NCBI GenBank assembly: GCA_024224995.1
Contig: JAAENB010000096.1
Location: forward strand, 1 to 17,653
DNA: 17,653 bases
Reading direction: 5' to 3'
DNA from: a bacterium
GTDB lineage: Bacteria > Spirochaetota > UBA4802 > UBA5550
The notes beneath the pieces are model-generated. The model did not search any database, had not been told where the DNA came from, and was given only the letters and a program-made list of their open reading frames with translations. The translations under genes were made by a program, and so were the position numbers. Shown here one piece after another: positions 1-6,300 of this stretch. Positions within the stretch are counted from its first letter, which is position 1; each line of letters starts with the position of its first letter.

Positions 1-54
1 CAGCAGCGCGAAATTTTCCAGCGTTATATTAAAAGTGGTGTAAACCAGGTGCAT
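1..54 (-). CDS. Start of an unidentified protein, truncated by the window edge
   Basis: An ATG on the minus strand at 54-52 is preceded by AGGAG (complement at 62-66) with a 7-base gap, a good ribosome binding site. The 18 visible codons read MHLVYTTFNITLENFALL, open to the window edge. No domain can be recognised from so short a piece. It is called a gene start because of the ribosome binding site and the open frame; the product is unknown. Its upstream region is the AT-rich stretch 55-230. Confidence 0.55.
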   Translation of the reverse strand, partial: MHLVYTTFNITLENFALL

Positions 55-230
55 AACGATTCTCCTGAAGTTAAAATTTGGAGTAGAAAAAAACCCCTCA
101 TTAATAGGACGAATGGGAGAGCCGAAATACTAAATTTTTTTTTAATTTTCGCGATTTTTTTTGATTTTTTCCCCTGTAGAGGAATTCCGGCGATATCCGG
201 CTAAAAAACGATTGAGGAGACGCTTAACTT
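55..230. other. AT-rich intergenic stretch
   Basis: Non-coding stretch rich in T- and A-runs (for example around 131-172) between the left-edge minus-strand gene and the repeat cluster. It presumably holds the promoter of the left-edge gene, but I could not pick out a convincing -35/-10 pair. Confidence 0.4.
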
Positions 231-300
231 AATGGCATTGGAGGCCTGCCTCTCCCCTACACAAAAACGTCACAGAGGGGCAACCCCAAATAAACATCGT

Positions 301-328
301 GTACGGGCACGGCGCGCCGTGCCCGTAC
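301..328. repeat. Perfect 28-base GC-rich palindrome
   Basis: The two 14-base arms are GTACGGGCACGGCG and its exact reverse complement, with no spacer. Flanking bases extend pairing by two further pairs after one wobble (298-331). No T-run follows on either side, so this is not a standard intrinsic terminator. From memory, palindromes with a GGGCACGGCGCGCCGTGCCC core occur as dispersed intergenic repeats in several bacterial phyla; that is recollection, not a search result. Confidence 0.75.
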
Positions 329-382
329 GCGTACCGAACCCTCGCAGGGTCGCACCCCCTCCTCAGAATCTCCATAACCCTG

Positions 383-461
383 ACCAGAAACCAGCCAGTA
401 AAGGCGTTGCACTGCAACGTCTCTCAGAACCCAACCCTTGCCCGGAGCATCTTCGCAAAAC
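383..461 (-). repeat. Single inverted copy of the GACGTTGC repeat unit
   Basis: Read on the minus strand this stretch runs cgaagatgctccgggcaagg, then gagagacgttgcagtgcaac, then gcctttactggctggtttct. That is the same order of elements as the 71-base unit tandemly repeated at 15680-16030. The core CGTTGCA-C-TGCAACG (405-419) is a perfect inverted repeat with a one-base centre. The core resembles the divergent last copy of the right-hand array (15983) more than the other four. Confidence 0.75.
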
Positions 462-513
462 AGACCCCGGTATCATCAGAGTTTCTTCCGTATTTTTCCC
501 GGCCATCCGGTCC

Positions 514-529
514 CTGAGCGGAGCCGAAG
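514..529 (-). repeat. CTTCGGCTCCGCTCAG repeat motif, left copy
   Basis: The sequence ctgagcggagccgaag is the exact reverse complement of the 16 bases at 15640-15655. In both places it lies on the same side of a GACGTTGC repeat once orientation is corrected. The two ends therefore share a two-module arrangement in opposite orientation. Confidence 0.7.
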
Positions 530-624
530 GGCCGGGGTCCGCACTCTCAAGAAACTCTTTTTAAACAGGGCCGGTTTCCGAAGATTCTATCCCGGGGTTT
601 CACGGGGTTTCCAAAACTTCATCA

Positions 625-891
625 TCAACGAACTTTCCCCAGCACCCTCCTTATGGCCCTCATTTCATACCCATAGAGATGCAGCTTAAAATGCCCCGGG
701 TTCTGCATATCGGAGCGGTAAACCTCTTCAGGGGCATCGGGAGCATCAGGGTCATGGGGGAGATTTACAAGGATCTCTTTGAGAATAATTTCAAGGGTTT
801 CTCGTTCGTCCTCGTCCAGGTCAACGGTTTTACCGTTCTTGTATTTGGAACCCGGTTTATTGGGGTGATAATACTTCTGTGCCTGGGCCAT
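625..891 (-). CDS. Small charged protein of unknown function (88 aa)
   Basis: The start MAQAQKYYHP is chosen because GGAGG sits 6 bases upstream of that ATG (complement at 898-902); a start 21 codons further up has no such site. The protein is hydrophilic. It has a basic N-terminal part (PNKPGSKYKNGK), an acidic middle (DLDEDERE) and a second acidic stretch (PHDPDAPDAPEE). It ends in a basic segment, RAIRRVLGKVR. There is no signal peptide, membrane segment, cysteine pair or familiar domain. It is transcribed divergently from the XRE regulator at 1088, with a 12-base inverted repeat between them, so that regulator may control it. I do not recognise the family. The strong ribosome binding site and distinct composition argue that it is real. 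Confidence 0.6.
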   Translation of the reverse strand: MAQAQKYYHPNKPGSKYKNGKTVDLDEDERETLEIILKEILVNLPHDPDAPDAPEEVYRSDMQNPGHFKLHLYGYEMRAIRRVLGKVR

Positions 892-924
892 AGTTTGCCT
901 CCGTGAGAATTTATTAATTTGGTT

Positions 925-967
925 GACAATTCTTAAGAAGAGCTGTTCTCTCAAGTTAAGGATTGTC
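925..967. promoter_or_regulatory. Inverted repeat between divergent genes (possible operator)
   Basis: GACAATTCTTAA (925-936) and TTAAGGATTGTC (956-967) form an inverted repeat with 11 of 12 matching positions and a 19-base gap. The gap itself contains AGAA and TTCT half-sites. It lies 34-76 bases upstream of the 88-aa gene start and about 120 bases upstream of the divergent regulator, a position suited to an operator. No protein-binding evidence is available from sequence alone. Confidence 0.4.
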
Positions 968-1005
968 TTATATAAGTCTAAAGTATTAATTTTGGTGTCT
1001 CATGT

Positions 1006-1039
1006 TGTACTATTCTTGTCTTTGGCTGTACTTTTTGTC
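1006..1039 (+). promoter_or_regulatory. Direct repeat upstream of the XRE gene
   Basis: Two copies of a TGTAC(T-rich)TTGTC element lie at 1006-1020 and 1027-1039, 48-82 bases ahead of the XRE start. They begin 21 bases apart, about two helical turns. This could be an autoregulatory operator. The surrounding DNA is T-rich, so chance similarity is possible. Confidence 0.3.
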
Positions 1040-1087
1040 AATTAATTTTTTAATTTTATGGATTATTTTTAATCTAAGGGATGCTGT

Positions 1088-1450
1088 ATGGAGATTGGTC
1101 GTAAATTAAAAACACTAAGAAAATTAAAAGATATATCTCAGGAAGAGCTGAGTAAGCTGCTGGATATCAGCAAAACCAATATTGCCAGGTATGAAACAAA
1201 TAAACAGCTTCCTTCTGCTGAGATTATCAAAAAGCTTGCTGAATTTTTTGAGGTTTCCGCTGATTATTTTTTGTTCGATGAGGAGGATAAAATTCCTTCG
1301 GCGGCAATAAAAAACCGGACTTTGTTAAAACAGTTTGAAGCAGTCGATTCCATGGATGAATATCATCGTAACCTGGTTATCGGACTAATTGATTGTGTCA
1401 TAGCCAAACAGAAGATTAATGACATGGCAAAAAAACCGGGCTCAGAGTAG
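1088..1450 (+). CDS. XRE/Cro-type helix-turn-helix transcriptional regulator
   Basis: A 120-residue protein with a typical HTH_3 domain at about residues 5-62. SQEELSKLLDISKTNIARYE supplies the helix-turn-helix, followed by the usual LPSAEIIKKLAEFFEVSADY segment. The C-terminal part, about 65-120, is helical and charged and has no peptidase or sensor motif, so any ligand or dimerisation function is unknown. AAGGG lies 7 bases ahead of the ATG. It is divergent from the 88-aa gene and convergent with the ankyrin-repeat gene. Size and layout match small phage-repressor-like or toxin-antitoxin-type regulators, but no toxin or phage gene is visible nearby. DNA binding is well supported; the target is inference. 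Confidence 0.9.
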   Translation: MEIGRKLKTLRKLKDISQEELSKLLDISKTNIARYETNKQLPSAEIIKKLAEFFEVSADYFLFDEEDKIPSAAIKNRTLLKQFEAVDSMDEYHRNLVIGLIDCVIAKQKINDMAKKPGSE

Positions 1451-1461
1451 GGGCCTGTTCC

Positions 1462-1496
1462 CCTTGCTCCTTGTACCCTTCACCTTGTGCCTGTTT
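1462..1496. repeat. Degenerate heptanucleotide tandem repeat
   Basis: Five consecutive 7-base units read CCTTGCT, CCTTGTA, CCCTTCA, CCTTGTG and CCTGTTT. They fill the gap between the convergent XRE gene and ankyrin-repeat gene, ending 2 bases before the latter's stop codon. Similar CCTTGTA-type heptad runs occur, from memory, as short tandem repeats in intergenic DNA of other bacteria. No terminator hairpin is evident in this gap. Confidence 0.6.
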
Positions 1497-1497
1497 C

Positions 1498-3237
1498 CTA
1501 CCAATCGTCATCATCATCACCGCCGGCAGATTCATCATCTTTATCGTCGTCATCACCCCAGGTATCACTGCCCGATTCCGTATCATCAGCGGCATTTTCA
1601 GCAGCGGTTTCAGCATCGACCTCGGCTTCATCATCATCCGGATATCTATCGTCAGCTAATCTATCGGCTTCAGCTGCTTTTTTCATGGCAGCCTCATTTT
1701 TTATCTTATCCAGTGCTTCTTTTTTTGCCAGGCGTTCGGCTTTTTTCTTATCTAAGATAGCCTGGCGTTTCGCGTCCCGTTCTGCCCGGGCAGCTTCTCT
1801 CTTCTTCAAGATAGCCATACGTTTGGCATCACGTTTTTTCCGGGCAGCTTCACGTTTGTTTTTGATAACCAGCATCCGGGCTTCATATTTTTTCCGTCTT
1901 TCATCCTGCCGTTTCCGGATAACTTCCTGTTTTTCAAAGTATTCGGTTCTGTCGTATCGAGAAACCAGTTTTATGATTTTTTCATCACCACCGCTATTGG
2001 CCATATTCAGGGGAGTGATATTTTTTTCAATAGTATTGTTTTTGTCAAAGGGATCAACACAGATAGTATTGGTTTTGGCATTGATATCGGTAGACTGCCT
2101 TCTCAAGAAGGTGAGCAGAAGTCTCCTGTTATTTGGATGATAGAGCAGGGTATAATGAAGCGGGGAACCGCCGCAGGTGTTAACAATAGAAGGCATGGCC
2201 CTCCTGCGCAGCAGGTAGTTTATCATCCCGTAGTTTTTGTCTTTAATGAGCCCGATAAGTATATAATAACCATTGTTGTCAATGGCATTAACATTTGCCC
2301 GGTGAGATATAAGCGTTTTGGCAATGGTATAGTACTTAAATTGAATCGCTTTCATTAGAAGGGTACGGCCTTCAGTATCCGTAGCATTGGCATTCATTCT
2401 TTCCCGGAGAAAGAACTTAATAACCGCGTTTTTCGCACCCTGTCTGCCGGTGTTCTTTTCACCAAGAACGGCCCGGTTGGCCAGGTCGAATAGGTTTAGT
2501 TTGGCGCCGTTGCGCTTGCAGTACTTTAATATTGAAATATGATGGTGCAGAGCCGCTTCAAACATGGGGGAAACACCATCTTTATTGACCGTATTCATGG
2601 CAGCGCCTTTAGACATGAGATACTTCATAACTTTAAAATTTCTACCATAGCGGTATTTGGCGTAGAGTACAGCCCGGTGAAACGGGGTGTATTTATCATC
2701 ATCTTTGGTATTAAGCCGGGCGCCTTTGTCAATCAGGAGCGCCACAAGCCTGAAGTTTCCTTCACCCGCAGCAATATGCAGAGGGGTGGAATTCGCGGCA
2801 TAGGTCGTTGTTATGCTTTTTTTCCGGGAAATTTTCCTGGTAAGAGCAAGGGGAGCTAAAGACCGGGTGTTTACATCCATCCCGGCTTTGATCATCTTTT
2901 TTATTTGATAAACACTGCCTTTTGTGACAAAACTGTAAAAATCGTTAATTTTGGCATTGATTTCTTCTTCGGTTTCTTCTTCCTCTGGTTCATCTTCTTC
3001 AAAGAATTTCTCATCAGTAACATACTTTTCTTCTGATTCGTCATTAAGGTCAGGAGCCTTCTTTTCTACTTCAGCAGCAGCCTTTTTAGCATCAGGGGCT
3101 TTTTTGGCAACAGCTTCATCTTTCGCGGTTACCTCCAATTTCTCAACAGCTTCTTTTTTCGCTGCAGCCGAATCTTGCGCGAAAGCTATATTCGTAGCCA
3201 GCACAATGAGGAATAGTACTTTAATTGCTGATTTCAT
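1498..3237 (-). CDS. Exported ankyrin-repeat protein with basic helical and acidic C-terminal segments
   Basis: A 579-residue protein. Residues 1-20 are a signal peptide (hydrophobic core FLIVLATNIAFA, likely cut after AFA before QDS); no lipobox cysteine is present, so a periplasmic or secreted location is expected. Residues 21-95 are Ala/Lys/Glu-rich linker. Ankyrin-type repeats run from about 98 to 425, with clear TPLHIAA, TPFHRAV, LLMKAIQF, SPLHYTLL and TPLNMA helices and DVN/KLN-type turns. Residues about 435-525 are a very basic helical region with three 18-residue repeats. Residues 528-579 are an Asp-rich tail ending in Trp. Ankyrin repeats usually bind partner proteins; the partner here is unknown. 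The ribosome binding site is weak. It has its own candidate promoter just after the upstream sensor gene. Confidence 0.9.
   Translation of the reverse strand: MKSAIKVLFLIVLATNIAFAQDSAAAKKEAVEKLEVTAKDEAVAKKAPDAKKAAAEVEKKAPDLNDESEEKYVTDEKFFEEDEPEEEETEEEINAKINDFYSFVTKGSVYQIKKMIKAGMDVNTRSLAPLALTRKISRKKSITTTYAANSTPLHIAAGEGNFRLVALLIDKGARLNTKDDDKYTPFHRAVLYAKYRYGRNFKVMKYLMSKGAAMNTVNKDGVSPMFEAALHHHISILKYCKRNGAKLNLFDLANRAVLGEKNTGRQGAKNAVIKFFLRERMNANATDTEGRTLLMKAIQFKYYTIAKTLISHRANVNAIDNNGYYILIGLIKDKNYGMINYLLRRRAMPSIVNTCGGSPLHYTLLYHPNNRRLLLTFLRRQSTDINAKTNTICVDPFDKNNTIEKNITPLNMANSGGDEKIIKLVSRYDRTEYFEKQEVIRKRQDERRKKYEARMLVIKNKREAARKKRDAKRMAILKKREAARAERDAKRQAILDKKKAERLAKKEALDKIKNEAAMKKAAEADRLADDRYPDDDEAEVDAETAAENAADDTESGSDTWGDDDDKDDESAGGDDDDDW
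1693..1854 (-). repeat. Three 18-residue coding repeats in the ankyrin-repeat protein
   Basis: Residues 462-515 contain REAARKKRDAKRMAILKK, then REAARAERDAKRQAILDK, then the more diverged KKAERLAKKEALDKIKNE. The first two match at 14 of 18 positions. The 18-residue spacing is close to five helical turns, consistent with a single long charged helix or coiled coil preceding the acidic tail. Confidence 0.75.
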
Positions 3238-3271
3238 AATTATTCTTTAACCTTGTGATTTCATTAAAAGC

Positions 3272-3292
3272 GTGCTGTCCGGATGACTGCAC
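3272..3292 (-). promoter_or_regulatory. Small hairpin in the leader of the ankyrin-repeat gene
   Basis: GTGC/GCAC and GT/AC arms separated by one mismatch enclose a 7-base loop, about 35 bases upstream of the start codon. The pairing is short and may be incidental. Confidence 0.25.
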
Positions 3293-3354
3293 TATACTTG
3301 CGTTTAGTTCTTTGAGCTTCCTTTTTTTATTTTAATATACAGTTCTCTCAATCA

Positions 3355-3383
3355 AGTATACCAAAAAAATAATAAAAAGACAA
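3355..3383 (-). promoter_or_regulatory. Candidate sigma70 promoter for the ankyrin-repeat gene
   Basis: On the minus strand, TTGTCT (3383-3378), a 17-base spacer and TATACT (3360-3355) match the bacterial housekeeping consensus well. Transcription would start near 3348, giving a leader of about 110 bases. The -35 lies 8 bases beyond the stop codon of the sensor gene, so the ankyrin gene can be transcribed on its own. Confidence 0.55.
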
Positions 3384-3390
3384 GCACTTT

Positions 3391-6300
3391 TTAACGAGAA
3401 CTATTTAAATAATCAAGGAGCCGGGCATTTTCAATAGAAATGGCAGCCTGTGAAAGGATAATGGACATTAATTCGATCCGTTCCTTAGAAAAGACCTTTT
3501 CAGAGTGATTATTCTCAAGGTAGATGAACCCGGGTATTTTATCTCCGTATTTTATGGCCATACAAAGAATTGATTTTGGTTTGTTTTCCATAATATAGGG
3601 ATCGTTAATAAAGATTCCTTCTTTGCAGGCTCTATCCAGAACAATATCCTGCCTGGTTTTATTGACATACTGTATAATCCCGGGCGACAGGGCGGAACTT
3701 TCGTCAACAGGGATAGGGTTGCTGAAGGTGGTCACCCGGTCCGGAAAGCCTTCTGCTTTAATATACAGGCTGCTGCTACTACTGTCGTCTTCTTCTTTCA
3801 GGATCAAGATCCCTTTTTGCGCTCCCGCGTGCTCTATTGCTATTTGTACTATCTTTTCCGGGAGTTTCGCAATGTCCGTTTCTCCGGAAAGCGTTTGAAA
3901 GAGTCGAATAACAGTGGCAAGGTCCGGGGAGCCGGAATTAGAAGGGGGCTTATGAGAAGAATCGGGCTCTGCCCGGGGGACGAGGTTCTGAGTATCATTT
4001 TTAATGGAAGAACTATCGATGCGGATGGATAATTCGGGATATCGTTCTCTTAAGAATGCAATTTTCGCCTGGGCGCCCCAATTTTCGTAATCATAGCGGG
4101 CAAGCTGCATATAGACCCGCGCGATATTTTCTTTTTTAAGGGAATAATAAAATTTAGCAGCCAATTCATGGGACAGGGCTTCTTCAATGGGATATTTACA
4201 GGCTCGAAAGAGTGATATGGCTTCATCATATAACTGGGCAGCCTCCCAGGTATGGCCCAGAACACGTTCCAGTTCGGCTTGAATAAGAATAATCCGGGGG
4301 GTAAAATTTCCGGGAGCCGAGGGTTCATATTTTCTAAGCTTTTTCAGGTTTTTATTAATTTTTTTGAACATGGCAGACTGGTCTTTACCCGGCAGGTCCC
4401 GGAACAGGGCAAGACGCACCAGGGAGTCATGAAAATAAAAGATCCAGACATCAACGGTTGATATCACCCCATCAAGGTATTTTTCCGCCATAATGGAACA
4501 TTCAAGAGCCAGTTCGAACTCTTCGAAAAGATAGGCAAGAAAGCGCCTTGCATTATAATAGCTGTGCAGAGCGGTTCTATCGTTACTTTCTTCCAGAATA
4601 GGGAGCATGGATTCTTCATCAAACGCTTCACCCGTAAGGGACGTGGCATTAAAAGACTTGTCGAGAAGGTTCAGCATTACTTGATGAGTAATGCGGTTGA
4701 AATAAAGCGGAATTTCCTGCTTAAGCTCTTTAATAAGGCTGCTGTTCTGTGCCGTAATCTTCTCAAGTTCCTTTAGATTTTTTCCGCAATAGAAAGAATA
4801 TTTACAATAAACATGGAGGGAATAGGCGGCAAACTCTACATCACCCGATTCAAGACCGCTCCGGTATCCTTTGAGCAAGGGGGGCAGGGTCTCCCTGATA
4901 TGTTCTTTCCAGTGGAGGATAAACGTGTTAAAAATTAAAGAAGCAAAACAGTGATGTTTTTGAGCATTGAATTTTTCAAGAAGTTTAAAACCATATTTCC
5001 CGTAGTTATACCCGGCATCAATTTTTTCAAATACCCCGCATAAAATGAGACCATAGCTAAAGTAAGCACGAATAGACTCCTGAGAATTTCCGTACCGGGC
5101 GGAAAGCGTAGTAAGTTTAAGTCCAATAAGCGGGTAAAGCCGGGGAAAAGCAATATAGGACGCGGTTAATAATATCCCCAGTATTTTCATCGCGGCGAGT
5201 TTGTAGGGATCGTTCATTGGAGGCAGGGAAAGAAGAGCCTCACGGCTTTTACTTCGATGAGCCAGCCGGACTTTAATAATTGCCGGTATAATATTGTGTT
5301 TTTTGGGATTAACGGGCAATGTTATCCTCAGGCGTTTCAGGGTACGGAGTCCTTCCTGAATTGCTTCCAGAGGATTGTTCCGGGCAATATGAGCAAGAAT
5401 GCGGGTAGTGGAAGCTTTGATCGTATCCAGGATATTCCGGGAGTGTTCCATTATCGTGGAAACCAAAAATTCCATTTTATCGAACCTGGAGCAGAGATAC
5501 GCGGCTTCAGCAGCTTCCGAGTAAAGGGTGAGAGAAAGGTGATGTTCTTTTTCCCATTGAAGTTTTTCGGTTCGATGCAGCTTTGTGAGGATTTGAACTG
5601 CTTTTTCCTGGTATTTGAAAGCGGGTAAAAAGGCAGCGGACGCTTTTGCCTGAATTCCGGCTTGCATATTAAGCTTTACCAGGGTGTAGCGCTCGGTATT
5701 ATCGCTCATGAGATGATCGCCGGTGTTGAGCTGGTTGACGATATAGAATATGGAATCATTCAGTTTTTCAGAAGGAGTTTCTTTCAGTATTTGCCTGCCG
5801 ATCTTCAGGTGGTATAGAGACTTTTCTTCTTCAGGGATAAGAGAGTACGCCGCTTCCCTGATCCGGTCATGGGAGAAAAAATAACAATCCTTACCGGGAC
5901 CAATAAGTCCTTCGGTAACAGCATCATAAATACCGGCAAGTGTTTCAATAATGGGTTTCCCGGTAATAATCGCAAGATTTTCCAGGTGAAAGCGGTTTCC
6001 AATGCAGGCACAGATTTTTAAAAGGGTGCGGGTTTCTTCCTTGAGTCCGGAAATTTTTTGAGCCATGAGCTTCAGGATATCCCCGGTCATTTCTGTGTTT
6101 TGGACCTGTTCCATGTCCCATTGCCATCCGTGAAGCGGGTCAAATTTCAGGACTCTGTCGTCGTACAATGTTTTAACTAACTGGTTAATAAAAAATGGAT
6201 TGCCCCCGCTTTTTTGATATACTATCCGCGCGAGAGGCAGAGAGGTATTTTTATCGCACTTTAAAAAATCGGCAATAAAGCAGTTCACGTCATCAAGTAC

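Larger units (their letters stand above)
231..620. repeat. Cluster of intergenic palindromic repeat modules
   Basis: This GC-richer block contains several distinct palindromic units and no convincing gene. Visible parts are: GAGGC-CT-GCCTC arms near 241-252; a perfect 28-base palindrome at 301-328; an inverted copy of the GACGTTGC/GCAACG repeat (about 380-461, core 403-421); the motif ctgagcggagccgaag at 514-529; and a plus-orientation piece around 573-595 (gtttccgaagattctatccc) matching the spacer of the right-hand array. Short open frames through this block on both strands look like translated repeat DNA. Related units occur at 15640-16040, so the block belongs to a dispersed repeat family rather than a unique locus. 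Confidence 0.7.

Noticed and set aside
229..417. Minus-strand open frame beginning MQCNAFTGWF
   Set aside because: It encodes the same repeat peptide as the right-hand array and spans the 28-base palindrome; there is no sign of a protein family.
232..564. Plus-strand open frame of 110 residues with GAGGAG upstream
   Set aside because: The ribosome-binding-like sequence is too far from the ATG, and the frame runs through palindromic repeats and matches the inverse of the right-hand array. It reads as repeat DNA.
1487..2140. Serine-rich plus-strand open frame of 217 residues
   Set aside because: It is antisense to the Asp- and Lys-rich C-terminus of the ankyrin-repeat gene; its composition follows from the codons of the real gene.
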